This document shows, one piece after another, positions 26,696 to 35,149 of a DNA stretch of 64,000 nucleotides. A program made the position numbers and the translations under genes. The stretch comes from Pseudoselenomonas ruminantium. Its GTDB lineage: Bacteria > Bacillota > Negativicutes > Selenomonadales > Selenomonadaceae. The stretch is from assembly GCA_015058625.1 (NCBI GenBank), contig SVCA01000002.1:365195-429194 (forward strand). Direction: 5' to 3'. The notes beneath the pieces are model-generated. The model was given only the letters and a program-made list of their open reading frames with translations, was not told where the DNA came from and searched no databases. Numbering within the stretch: position 1 is the stretch's first letter; every line of letters begins with the position of its first letter.

Positions 26696-27208
26696 TCAGT
26701 GCATCATATGGTTGTGCTCCATGGGCATTTCCATATGGACAGGTTCCGGTGACCAGCCGGAAAGAGTGGGATCAACCATGCCGAAAATCATAGCGATATG
26801 GCTGATGACCAAAAAGCCGATAAGTAGCTGGAAATGTTTTTGGGCGCGTTTTTCAGATGGCATATTCTGCCAAAGGATGCCCAGCTCCAGCAGGGCAATG
26901 CCGCCCAGCGGGATAATGCCCATCAGATAGGAAATGACCGCAATCTGGTCGAGCAGGCCTTTCCATTCCAGCGTGGGAACCACAGAGGTCAGCAGGTAAG
27001 TGACGACACCGGCAAAATATACGCCGGCAAAGATGCCCAGCTGTTTTTCGAATTTTCGCCAGCCGGCATTTTTGCCCTCGCCCAGAAATAGTGCATAAAA
27101 TTCTGCGGCTACCAGTGCTTCGGCAGCCACCACGGGGATTACCATGAACAGAATCAGGTTCCAGGGGGAATTGGCTGCCAGCAAATCCATGTAGTTTGTC
27201 ATAATCAT
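26696..27208 (-). CDS. Small integral membrane protein with Met/His-rich tail (DUF6803-like)
   Basis: 170 residues with about four hydrophobic membrane segments and a C-terminal tail reading HMEMPMEHNHMMH, which has the look of a soft-metal (copper or silver) binding site. AGGAGG lies 6 bases before the start. It is divergent from a two-component system at 27317 whose sensor also has a Met/His-rich loop, so a common stimulus is likely. The family name is from general resemblance; the function is not established. Confidence 0.7.
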   Translation of the reverse strand: MIMTNYMDLLAANSPWNLILFMVIPVVAAEALVAAEFYALFLGEGKNAGWRKFEKQLGIFAGVYFAGVVTYLLTSVVPTLEWKGLLDQIAVISYLMGIIPLGGIALLELGILWQNMPSEKRAQKHFQLLIGFLVISHIAMIFGMVDPTLSGWSPEPVHMEMPMEHNHMMH

Positions 27209-27316
27209 TTTTTGCCTCCTATGAGTTGATTGATTTTCTGGTTATTATGATAGCGGAGGATTGTGCAGATGGTATCAACAAACTATGAAGAAAATGTGAA
27301 GATGGGAGATTTTTCT

Positions 27317-28024
27317 ATGCAGTCCTATAAGATTCTGTTTGTGGATGATGATGAAAAGTTGCTAGCCCTGTTGGTGGAGTATTTTACGCAGGAACAGTTT
27401 GCGGTGTCTACGGCCAGGAACGGCAACGAAGCTCTGGCGCAAATCAAGGGGACGCGGCCGGATATTTTGGTGTTGGATGTTATGTTGCCAGGCCAGTCCG
27501 GTTTGGATATCTGCCGTCAGATACGGCAGCATACGGAATTTCATTCGTTGCCGATTATTATGCTGACGGCGCGGGTGGATGAACCGGCTCGCTTTGTGGG
27601 GTTGGAAATGGGGGCTGATGATTATCTGGGCAAGCCTTTCAGCATGCGGGAGCTGGGAGCGCGTATCCGGGCCGTGCTGCGCCGTACCCATTTGGATATG
27701 GCCGTACCGGCCATCAGCCCTGGCGTGCTGAATTTTGGGGCGTTGTCGTTATCTATTCAGGAGCATACGCTCAAAAAAGCGGGCCAACAGGTGGAACTTA
27801 CGCCGACAGAGTTTGCCATCCTGCAGTTGTTTATGGAACATCCGCGGCAGGTTTTCAGCCGTCTGCAATTGATGGAAGCTTCCCGGGGCTTTGCCTTTGA
27901 AGGCTATGAGAGGACCATCGATGCCCATATTCGCAATCTGCGCCGCAAGCTGGATGAAGGAAGCAGCTCCTGTATCGAAACGGTATACGGCATTGGCTAT
28001 CGTTTTCGGGGGGATGTATCATGA
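27317..28024 (+). CDS. OmpR/PhoB-family response regulator
   Basis: 235 residues. Receiver domain (about 1-120) with acidic pocket VDDDE, phospho-acceptor Asp in VLDVMLPG, and the conserved Lys in GKPFSMREL; C-terminal winged-helix domain (about 140-233) ending in the canonical TVYGIGYRF strand. ATG 27317 follows GGGAG; earlier in-frame ATGs at 27269 and 27302 have poorer sites. It overlaps its kinase gene by 4 bases. It is the only transcription factor encoded in the window, but it probably serves the divergent membrane gene and not the sulfur regulon. Confidence 0.93.
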   Translation: MQSYKILFVDDDEKLLALLVEYFTQEQFAVSTARNGNEALAQIKGTRPDILVLDVMLPGQSGLDICRQIRQHTEFHSLPIIMLTARVDEPARFVGLEMGADDYLGKPFSMRELGARIRAVLRRTHLDMAVPAISPGVLNFGALSLSIQEHTLKKAGQQVELTPTEFAILQLFMEHPRQVFSRLQLMEASRGFAFEGYERTIDAHIRNLRRKLDEGSSSCIETVYGIGYRFRGDVS

Positions 28025-29145
28025 GTTTGTGCTATCGGATTGCTGGGCTGACCTTTCTGTTGATTACGGCTACGGTATGCTGCCTGCTCTGGCTGGCCAA
28101 TCTGCAAATGCATAATCTCTTTGTCGTATATGTGCAAATGCCCCATATGGATATGGGGCAAAATGAGATGACATTCTTGCATTCGGTTCATGAATCCCTT
28201 ATCTGGGTGGGGGCGTTGTTTATTATCCTGGGGTTTATCGCCAGTTTCGTGCTGGCAAAATCCATTACGAAGCCTTTGCAGGCCTTGACTCAGGGAACAG
28301 AAGCCATTCGACAGGGAAAAATGGGCATTCAGGTGGAGGTGACTGCGGCTGATGAAATCGGTCAGCTGGCGCAGATGTTCAATAACATGTCGCGGCGGCT
28401 GGCCCAGGTGGAGGAAATGCGGCGGCGGTTTTTGGCGGATACAGCGCACGAACTGCGCACGCCGCTGGCGATTTTGCAGGGCAATCTGGAAAATATGCTG
28501 GCCGGTGTCTCGCCTCCAAATCCGGAACGGCTTTTTTCCATGCAGGAGGAAGTGCAACGCCTTACTCGTTTGGTGGAAAATCTGCGGGATTTGTCGCTGG
28601 CCCGGTTGCATAAATTACCCTTGCACAAGGAGCTATTGGATATGAATCAATTGCTGCTGCGGGCGTTGGATATGTTTCAGCCACTGTTGGAGGAGCATAG
28701 GCTGGTGGTGGTCACAGACCTGACCCAGAAGTTACCGCCGGTTTATGTAGATGGGGACCGTATCAACCAGGTCCTATATAATCTCATCAGTAACGCCATC
28801 CGCTATTCACCGCCTGGCGGACAGCTCAAGTTGCGTACTGGCCGGCAAAAACGTCATAACCGCAGCTGGCTGGTCGTGGACGTATTAGATACGGGAACAG
28901 GTATTTCGGCAGAGGACCTGCCCTACCTGTTTGATTATTTCTATCGTGGGGACGAAGCCCGCAGCCGGGAAACAGGCGGCACAGGAATTGGCTTGTCTTT
29001 GGTCCAGTATTATTGTGAAGCTCACGATGGCTGGGCTGAGGCGCACAATAATCGGGATGGCGGCGCTTGTTTTTCTATTGGTTTGCCCTTGGGCGGGGCA
29101 GAAATTAAGCCGGTAGCCATTGACGAGTCGGGTGTAATAGTGTAA
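28021..29145 (+). CDS. Sensor histidine kinase with Met/His-rich periplasmic loop
   Basis: 374 residues: transmembrane helix 1 (about 8-27), short extracytoplasmic loop (28-58), transmembrane helix 2 (about 59-82), HAMP, HisKA with TAHELRTPLA (H-box), and HATPase with N-box NLISNAIRYS, DTGTGIS and GTGIGLSLV. The extracytoplasmic loop contains MHNLF, MPHMDMGQNEM and HSVHE, many Met and His for about 30 residues, suggesting direct soft-metal sensing. The stop codon TAA is also the first part of a sulfur-regulon -10 box. Confidence 0.92.
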   Translation: MSLCYRIAGLTFLLITATVCCLLWLANLQMHNLFVVYVQMPHMDMGQNEMTFLHSVHESLIWVGALFIILGFIASFVLAKSITKPLQALTQGTEAIRQGKMGIQVEVTAADEIGQLAQMFNNMSRRLAQVEEMRRRFLADTAHELRTPLAILQGNLENMLAGVSPPNPERLFSMQEEVQRLTRLVENLRDLSLARLHKLPLHKELLDMNQLLLRALDMFQPLLEEHRLVVVTDLTQKLPPVYVDGDRINQVLYNLISNAIRYSPPGGQLKLRTGRQKRHNRSWLVVDVLDTGTGISAEDLPYLFDYFYRGDEARSRETGGTGIGLSLVQYYCEAHDGWAEAHNNRDGGACFSIGLPLGGAEIKPVAIDESGVIV

Positions 29146-29148
29146 CAT
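29118..29148 (+). promoter_or_regulatory. Sulfur-regulon promoter/operator, copy 3, inside the kinase 3' end, no attenuator
   Basis: TTGACG 29120-29125, 17 bases with the full GGTGTAATAGTG spacer, TAACAT 29143-29148, then AAGG. It lies in coding sequence for the kinase C-terminus and drives the gene at 29168. Confidence 0.8.
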
Positions 29149-29167
29149 AAGGCAAAAGTATCGGCAG

Positions 29168-29809
29168 ATGAAAGTGAGGAATAAAATTTTGAAAAATCCC
29201 CTGCGCTATCAAGTATCAGAATATGACTGCGGCCCCACATCGCTGCTGAATGCGGTTTCTTTTCTCTTTGAGCGAGAGGAGATACAGCCGGAAATCCTGC
29301 GCAATATCATGCTCTATTCTTTGGATTGCTATGACAAGAGTGGCGTTCCCGGACAGAACGGTACATCCCGCATGGCCATGATGTTTTTGTCCCGCTGGCT
29401 CTCCGGAGCAGGCGAGGTAGGGCTGCTGCCCATAGAATGCCAGTATCTTTCCGGCAAGCAGGTTTATCTCGGGGAAAACAGCCTCGTGACCGATGCCCTT
29501 TGCCGCGGCGGCGCAGTGGTCATGCGGCTGCATATGGACGGGGAGCATTATGTATTGCTGACGGGAAGAGAAGAGGAGAGGATTTACCTCTTTGATCCCT
29601 ATTACATGGAGGAAAATCCCTTCGGTCCGGAGATTGAACTGGATTTGCAGCATCCGCTTAAGTACAACCGCATTGTGCCCTTTGCCTGCTTCAACCGGGA
29701 GGGGACGCAGCCCTATTCCCTGGGCAAGGTGGAGGAGAGGGAAGCTGTGTTGCTGTTTGACACCCGTACCAAACTCACGGCGGAGAGAACGATTGAATAT
29801 TTCATATGA
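29168..29809 (+). CDS. Peptidase C39-like (papain-fold) cytoplasmic protein
   Basis: 213 residues. The N-terminal YQVSEYDCGPTSLLNA motif (Cys near residue 21) is the catalytic cysteine segment of C39/papain-like proteases, and DGEHYVLLTGREE with FDPYY carries the histidine and aspartate. No signal peptide or ABC domain is present, so it is a free single-domain protein. It stands alone under a copy of the sulfur operator, so a role in releasing cysteine or methionine from peptides, or in processing a small sulfur peptide, is a reasonable guess. No substrate is visible next to it. Confidence 0.8.
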   Translation: MKVRNKILKNPLRYQVSEYDCGPTSLLNAVSFLFEREEIQPEILRNIMLYSLDCYDKSGVPGQNGTSRMAMMFLSRWLSGAGEVGLLPIECQYLSGKQVYLGENSLVTDALCRGGAVVMRLHMDGEHYVLLTGREEERIYLFDPYYMEENPFGPEIELDLQHPLKYNRIVPFACFNREGTQPYSLGKVEEREAVLLFDTRTKLTAERTIEYFI

Positions 29810-29828
29810 TTTACAAAAAATCAGTTTC

Positions 29829-29863
29829 TGCCTATTGACAGACTGGGTGTAATAGTGTAACAT
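29829..29863 (+). promoter_or_regulatory. Sulfur-regulon promoter/operator, copy 4 (corrinoid operon)
   Basis: TTGACA 29835-29840, 17 bases with GGTGTAATAGTG, TAACAT 29858-29863. Confidence 0.85.
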
Positions 29864-29871
29864 TAACCCAA

Positions 29872-29946
29872 CGCCAAAAAGGCGAGCAAACTGACTGGAT
29901 AACCAGAGGTTTTGTGCAGGATAGTCCTGCGCAAAACCTCTTTTTT
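29872..29946 (+). promoter_or_regulatory. Transcription attenuator, copy 2 (CTGG type)
   Basis: Hairpin CGCC/GGCG (29872-29884); antiterminator AAAC(29888)-TGA-CTGG-ataa-CCAG-AG-GTTT(29909-29912); terminator GAGGTTTTGTGCAGGA/TCCTGCGCAAAACCTC (29906-29940) with T6. The outer stem is AAAC/GTTT where copy 1 has GAAC/GTTC. Confidence 0.85.
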
Positions 29947-29971
29947 GTGTTTTAGGTTAGGGGGAATGCTA

Positions 29972-30997
29972 ATGGGCATGACTGGTAAAGAACGGCTGAC
30001 GGCGCTGCTGTCTGGAAAGGATGTGGACAGGATACCTGTCCTGAGCGTCTGTCAGTATGTCACCTATGGCCTGATGGAAAAGACCGGCGCGTACTGGCCG
30101 GAGGCGCATTATGACGGGGAGAAGATGGCCAGGCTTTCGGCCGGGGGCGCCGAGATCCTCCATTTGGATGCGGTGCGGGTACCTTACTGTCAGACGGTGG
30201 AAGCCGAAATCTATGGCTCTGCCATCAAGGACGGCGGGCGAACCCATCTGCCCAGCATAGCAAAGCCGGCCTTTTCTCTAGGGGAGGAGCCCCGGATACC
30301 GGAAAACTTCACGGCCAAAGGACGCATACCAGCGGTGCTGGATGCGATCCGGCGGCTAAAGCAGACGGTGGGGGCAGAAACCCTAGTGATGGGCAGTCTG
30401 GTGGGGCCCTTCAGCGTGGCCGCCAATATCATCGGCGTATCCGCTTTGCTGAAGGCCAGCCTCCGCAAGCCTGAACAGCTGGTGCCTTATTTCGAGGCAG
30501 CGGAAAAGACTGCGGAACAATATGCCCAGGCCATAATCGATGCCGGCGCGGATGCCATTGTCATCGAAGACATGATGGCCTCGCTGGATATGATCAGCCC
30601 GAAGACTTATCGGGTCATGGCGGCTCCCTATGAAAAGCAGCTGATTGATTTCATCGGCGGCAGGGTGCCGGTCATCATTCATATTTGCGGCAAGCTGGAT
30701 CAGGTGATGAAAGATGTGGCGGCCACCGGTGCTGCGGCCATCAGTGTGGAATCGGCGGTAGATATTCCGGCGGCGAAGGAAGAGTTCCGGCAGGCAGGGA
30801 TAACGACTCCCATCCTGGGAGCGGTTCACCCCATCGATGTGTTGCTGGAAGGCAGCCGGGAAGATGTGCGCGAGGCGGTACAGCAGTCCGTGGCGGCTGG
30901 TGTGGATGCCATTTCGCCCGATTGCGCCATCGCCCCGGATACGCCGCTGGAAAATCTGCTGGAGCTGACCAAAGCAGCCGCCGAATTGGATCTGTAA
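29972..30997 (+). CDS. MtaA/CmuA-type methyltransferase (uroporphyrinogen decarboxylase fold), 1
   Basis: 341 residues of the UroD-fold family that moves methyl groups between corrinoid proteins and thiols. The zinc-binding HICGKLD motif (His and Cys near residues 235-237) and the C-terminal SPDCAIAPDTPLENL, with the third zinc-ligand cysteine, match MtaA/MtbA. It heads a seven-gene operon with two corrinoid proteins and a reductive activator. In a non-methanogen the acceptor is not coenzyme M; homocysteine, tetrahydrofolate or another thiol is possible. ATG 29972 has TAGGGGG upstream. Confidence 0.88.
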   Translation: MGMTGKERLTALLSGKDVDRIPVLSVCQYVTYGLMEKTGAYWPEAHYDGEKMARLSAGGAEILHLDAVRVPYCQTVEAEIYGSAIKDGGRTHLPSIAKPAFSLGEEPRIPENFTAKGRIPAVLDAIRRLKQTVGAETLVMGSLVGPFSVAANIIGVSALLKASLRKPEQLVPYFEAAEKTAEQYAQAIIDAGADAIVIEDMMASLDMISPKTYRVMAAPYEKQLIDFIGGRVPVIIHICGKLDQVMKDVAATGAAAISVESAVDIPAAKEEFRQAGITTPILGAVHPIDVLLEGSREDVREAVQQSVAAGVDAISPDCAIAPDTPLENLLELTKAAAELDL

Positions 30998-31027
30998 TTT
31001 CGTGTTTGGGAAAGAGAGGGAATGAAA

Positions 31028-31678
31028 ATGGCAGACAAGGATATTTTAAGCGAACTGAAGCAGTCCATATTGGACTTTGATGAAGATGCTGCGCTGGAGC
31101 TGGCCCAAGAATCGCTGGCGCAGGGCATTGATCCCGTAGAAGCGGTGGGAGTGCTGGCGGACGGTCTCAATGAATTGGGCGTGAAGTTTGAACGCATGGA
31201 GGTATTCCTGCCGGAAATCATGCTGGCCTCCGATGCCTTCAAGAATGCCCTGAGCGTACTGGAGCCGGAAATCAAGAAGAAGAACACCGAAGGCAAGAAG
31301 GCTATTCCTATTGTCATCGGCACGGTGCAGGGGGATATCCATCAGGTGGGCAAGGACATGGTGGCAACCTTCCTGGCTACGGCTGGTTTCGAGGTCTACG
31401 ATCTGGGGGTGGATGTGGCGCCGTCCCGCTTCCTCGAAGAGGCCAAGCGTCTGGGGGCCAAGGTAATTGCGGCGGCATCGCTGATGTCAACCACCCGTCC
31501 GGTGCAGAAGGACTTGATAGATTTTTTGGAGGCCAAGGGCGTGCGTGACCAGTTCATCGTGCTGGTGGGCGGCGGCGTAGTCACCCAGGAATGGGCGGAC
31601 CAGATAGCCGCTGACGGCTACGGTCAGGATGCCATCGCCACTGTAAACTTAGCTAAGCGGTTGCTGCATGTAGCCTGA
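31028..31678 (+). CDS. Corrinoid protein, methylamine-type (MtmC/MtbC-like), 1
   Basis: 216 residues. A four-helix cap domain (1-90) is followed by a B12-binding Rossmann domain with the base-off motif GDIHQVGKD, whose histidine coordinates cobalt from below, then SLMSTT and the GGG motif (VGGGVV). It carries the methyl group between the substrate methyltransferase (31752) and a UroD-fold methyltransferase. ATG 31028 has GAGAGGG at the right distance; the ATG at 31022 is too close to it. Confidence 0.93.
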   Translation: MADKDILSELKQSILDFDEDAALELAQESLAQGIDPVEAVGVLADGLNELGVKFERMEVFLPEIMLASDAFKNALSVLEPEIKKKNTEGKKAIPIVIGTVQGDIHQVGKDMVATFLATAGFEVYDLGVDVAPSRFLEEAKRLGAKVIAAASLMSTTRPVQKDLIDFLEAKGVRDQFIVLVGGGVVTQEWADQIAADGYGQDAIATVNLAKRLLHVA

Positions 31679-31751
31679 AGCTGAAAGCAAGATCCGTGAT
31701 TTAGATAAGAGTGCATAAGCACCAGTGTTTTGGGGAACGGAGGAAATGACT

Positions 31752-33164
31752 ATGAGCCATGGTTCAAAAGGTAAATTCATCGAGTATTGGGGGCGCGGTG
31801 AGACTGGCCCCATCACCTTCCAGAAGGAATTTGACACGAAAGTATATTGGCCGAGACTGAAAGAACTCACCAAGAAATACGGCATTGAGTACGCTGAAGG
31901 CAAAGTGGTTCCTACGGACGATGAAGAGCTGGATGCCATCTGGCAGGCCGGCAAGGAACTGCTCTTGGACGTGGGTATCCTGAATGTATCCACGGAACGG
32001 CGCATTCTCTTTACCGAAGAGGAAATCGACGCGGCTTTGGAAAACCTGCCCCGCAGCGTGACCTTAGGGGAAGGGCAGGACGCGATAACCATTCCGCACC
32101 GGGGCTTTGAGGATTACGACAACGGGCCAACCCCGGTGGGCACTATGGGCCGCATCTTAGGACCGATTTCCGATGACCTTTATGAGAAGATTGCCCTGTC
32201 CTATGCACAGGAACCTTTGGTGGATTATGTGCATTTCCAGGGCGTGAAGACGGAAATCAACGGGATACCCATCAAACCGGGGTCTCCCTTTGAAATGATG
32301 GCTGAACAGCAGCATGTGGCAGTCGTCAATGATATAAAACGGCGGGTGGGCCGTCCGGGACTTCCCGATGGCGGCTCCACGCCAGTGAATCTCCAGGCGG
32401 AAATGGCAGCAGCCAATCCCCTTTGGGGCGTGAAGAAGGGCGATGTGCGCCATGTCTACATCATGCCTCAGCTCAAGACTGACTATGACCAGATGAGCCG
32501 TGCTTATTTCTGGCATTCCTATGGCGCCAACATCTGGGGCATCTTGCAGGCCTATATCGGTGGTGCCGCCGGCGGCCCGGCAACTTCAGCCGTAAATGGC
32601 GTGGCCGACCTCCTGGCTTATGTGATGCTCTACGAGCCCACGCTTCTGGGCACCTGGCCGACCGATGCGCTCTACTTCAGCAACTCCAGCAAGTACGCCC
32701 TCTATGTGGCCAACTACGGCGGGGCGGCTTTCAGCAAGCACACCCACTTCCCGGCATTGGTCGGTGCCGCCTGGCAGATGACGGCAGGCATCAACAGTGA
32801 GGAATACTTCTGGGAGACGGCAGCTGGAGCTATCGGCAGTGCGACATTGGGCTTCCTGGTGGCTGGCGGCACGGGACATCAGAGTGCGGGCCTCGACCAG
32901 GCTGGCGGCTTAGGCGCAAGATTTGCCGCCGAAGTGGGCAAGGCCGTGGGCAAAGCGCGGCTGACGCGTGTACAGGCCAATGAACTGGTCAACCGTATCC
33001 TGCCCAAGTATCAGCCGCTGATTGACAACCGCACCCTGCATACCGTGGGCGGGGACTTCCGCACGGCTTACGATTTGAAGACCGTACAGCCCAAGCCGGA
33101 ATATCTGGCCATCTATAACAAGGTAAAGGCCGAGCTGCGTGAAATGGGCCTGCCCATCCAATAA
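31752..33164 (+). CDS. MtmB-family corrinoid-dependent methyltransferase without pyrrolysine
   Basis: 470 residues, collinear by eye with archaeal monomethylamine methyltransferase MtmB (458 residues): VPTDDEELDAIWQAGKELL near the start, GQDAITI, the GRPG loop, and the C-terminal TAYDLKTVQPKPEYLAIY. In MtmB the in-frame UAG pyrrolysine follows GRPGMGV; here GRPGLPD is followed by Gly207 (codon near 32370) and the reading frame has no internal stop. The essential Pyl is thus absent, so the substrate is probably not monomethylamine, as in the non-Pyl MttB relatives that use quaternary amines. It sits between its corrinoid protein and activator, under the sulfur operator. ATG 31752 has CGGAGG upstream. 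Confidence 0.85.
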   Translation: MSHGSKGKFIEYWGRGETGPITFQKEFDTKVYWPRLKELTKKYGIEYAEGKVVPTDDEELDAIWQAGKELLLDVGILNVSTERRILFTEEEIDAALENLPRSVTLGEGQDAITIPHRGFEDYDNGPTPVGTMGRILGPISDDLYEKIALSYAQEPLVDYVHFQGVKTEINGIPIKPGSPFEMMAEQQHVAVVNDIKRRVGRPGLPDGGSTPVNLQAEMAAANPLWGVKKGDVRHVYIMPQLKTDYDQMSRAYFWHSYGANIWGILQAYIGGAAGGPATSAVNGVADLLAYVMLYEPTLLGTWPTDALYFSNSSKYALYVANYGGAAFSKHTHFPALVGAAWQMTAGINSEEYFWETAAGAIGSATLGFLVAGGTGHQSAGLDQAGGLGARFAAEVGKAVGKARLTRVQANELVNRILPKYQPLIDNRTLHTVGGDFRTAYDLKTVQPKPEYLAIYNKVKAELREMGLPIQ

Positions 33165-33191
33165 GCAAGCCTGTGGAAAGGAGGGGATGAT

Positions 33192-35117
33192 GTGGCGGAT
33201 ACCGTAGAGATTGTATTCCAACCCTCCGGCAGGAGGGGCAGAACGCTGGCAGGGACAACCCTGCTGGCGGCAGCCCAGGAGCTGGGGGTGGGCATTGAAG
33301 CCGTCTGTGGCGGCAAAGGTGTCTGCGGCAAATGCCGGGTTATCGTGGAAGAAGGCCGTTTTGAGAAACTGGGCATTGCATCCAGCCAGGGCCATGTGTC
33401 AGCGCTTTCGCCGGTGGAAGAAAAATTCTTCAGCCGGGAGGAGCTGGAGCGGGGCTACCGGCTGGCCTGCCTGGCCCAGGTTAATGCGGATTTGGTGGTG
33501 ACGGTGCCCGAAGAAAGCCGCACGGCCAAGCAGGTGATCTTGGAACAGGGGAAGACGCGTGCTTACAGCCTCAATCCGGCGGTGAAGCAGTACAGCCTGA
33601 CCATCGAGCCTGCTGCGCTGGACGACGCCCGGGATGACAGGCAGCGCCTGCTGGATGCACTGGCACAGAGCCATGGCCTGGAGCATCTGACCGTTGACTA
33701 TAACGTACTCCGCGACCTACCGCAGGTTTTGCGCCAGCAGGACTGGCAGGTTACGGCCACGGTCTGGCAGGGGCAGGAAGTCATCCGGGTAGTGCCGGGC
33801 AGAGAAGCCGCCCCGAGTCTGGGCATCGCTATTGACATTGGCACCACTACGCTGGCGGCATTCCTCTGTGATCTGACCACAGGGGAGCTTTTGGGGCGGG
33901 CCTCCCGCATGAACCCGGAAATCGGCTATGGGGAAGACGTGCTGGCCCGCATATCCTATGCCATGAGCAATGAGGATGGCCGGGACAAGCTGCAGCAGGT
34001 CATGCTGACAGCTATCAGCGAACTGGCTGCGGAGATGACGGCGAAGATTGGCCGCAAGGCCCTGGAGGTGGATGAAATGGTGCTGGTTTACAATACGGCC
34101 ATGCACCATTTTACGTTGGGGTTGGAGCCGAAGTTCATGGGGCGTTCGCCCTTTGTACCGGCGGTCAGTGCGCCCTTGGATATCAAGGCCAGGGATTTGG
34201 GAATTGCCATCAATCCTGCGGCCAATATCCATTCCTTGCCGGTGGAAGCGGGCTTTGTAGGGCCGGACAATGTGGCGGTGCTGCTGGCTGAGGAACCATA
34301 TAAGAGCGACAAGGTAAAGCTCATCATCGACATTGGTACCAATGGCGAGATTGATTTGGGCAATAAGGACAGGCTGTTATCCACCTCCTGTGCCACCGGC
34401 CCGGCGCTGGAAGGCGCTCAGATTGCCTTTGGCATGCGGGCGGCAGCCGGCGCCATCGAGCGGGTGGAGATAGACGCGGAGACCAAGGAACCCCGCTATA
34501 AGGTAATCGGACAGGAGACCTGGTATCCTGAATTGAAATTCACCGGTGCCCAAGGCATCTGCGGTTCCGGCATCATCGATGTGGTGGCGGCCCTCTATAC
34601 GGCGGGCATCATTTCCAAGGCCGGTCGTATCAACGGCAGGCTGGAAACGCCCCGGGTGCGCAAGGATGAGAATGGCCGTCTGGAATATGTGCTGGCCTGG
34701 GCTGAGGAAACCGCCATCCATAAGGATATCACCATCAAGCAGGGAGATATTCGGGCCGTGCAGCTGGCCAAAGGAGCTATCTATACGGGGGCGAAATACC
34801 TGATGGAAAAATACGGCATTGAGCAGGTGGAAGAAGTCATCCTGGCCGGGGCTTTTGGCAGTTATATCAACAAGCAGAGTGCCCTGACCTTGGGACTGTT
34901 TCCCGACTGTGACCTGGATAACGTCAAGGCCGTGGGCAATGCCGCCGGGGATGGTGCCCGCATTGCCCTGTTGGATATCGACAAGCGCCGGGAGGCGGCC
35001 AGTGTCGCAAGGCAGGTGGAATTTGTGGAAACGGCGGTGGAGCCGGACTTCCAGACGCGTTTCATGGAAGCGCTGGCCATTCCCCATGCCAAGGATAGTT
35101 TCCCCCATCTGACATAG
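33192..35117 (+). CDS. ATP-dependent reductive activator of corrinoid proteins (RACE/RACo-type)
   Basis: 641 residues. N-terminal [2Fe-2S] ferredoxin domain with Cys in AVCGGKGVCGKCRV and a later CLAQ, a linker, a middle region, and a C-terminal ASKHA-type ATPase/DUF4445 domain with IDIGTTT and IDIGTNGEI phosphate loops and GAFGSYINK. Reactivates cob(II)alamin to cob(I)alamin on corrinoid proteins after oxidation. The N-terminal single plant-type cluster resembles RACo of acetogens; archaeal RamA has two C-terminal [4Fe-4S] clusters. Start is GTG with AAAGGAGG before it. Confidence 0.93.
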   Translation: MADTVEIVFQPSGRRGRTLAGTTLLAAAQELGVGIEAVCGGKGVCGKCRVIVEEGRFEKLGIASSQGHVSALSPVEEKFFSREELERGYRLACLAQVNADLVVTVPEESRTAKQVILEQGKTRAYSLNPAVKQYSLTIEPAALDDARDDRQRLLDALAQSHGLEHLTVDYNVLRDLPQVLRQQDWQVTATVWQGQEVIRVVPGREAAPSLGIAIDIGTTTLAAFLCDLTTGELLGRASRMNPEIGYGEDVLARISYAMSNEDGRDKLQQVMLTAISELAAEMTAKIGRKALEVDEMVLVYNTAMHHFTLGLEPKFMGRSPFVPAVSAPLDIKARDLGIAINPAANIHSLPVEAGFVGPDNVAVLLAEEPYKSDKVKLIIDIGTNGEIDLGNKDRLLSTSCATGPALEGAQIAFGMRAAAGAIERVEIDAETKEPRYKVIGQETWYPELKFTGAQGICGSGIIDVVAALYTAGIISKAGRINGRLETPRVRKDENGRLEYVLAWAEETAIHKDITIKQGDIRAVQLAKGAIYTGAKYLMEKYGIEQVEEVILAGAFGSYINKQSALTLGLFPDCDLDNVKAVGNAAGDGARIALLDIDKRREAASVARQVEFVETAVEPDFQTRFMEALAIPHAKDSFPHLT

Positions 35118-35149
35118 GGGAAATCCGATTGACGGGAAAGGAGGAGCCT

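Noticed and set aside
27317..28024. OmpR-type regulator as controller of the sulfur regulon
   Set aside because: It pairs with a Met/His-rich sensor and a divergent gene; OmpR-type sites are tandem direct repeats, unlike the -35-centred dyad.
31752..33164. Pyrrolysine-containing methyltransferase
   Set aside because: The frame contains no UAG and the aligned position encodes glycine; no pyl genes are present in the window.
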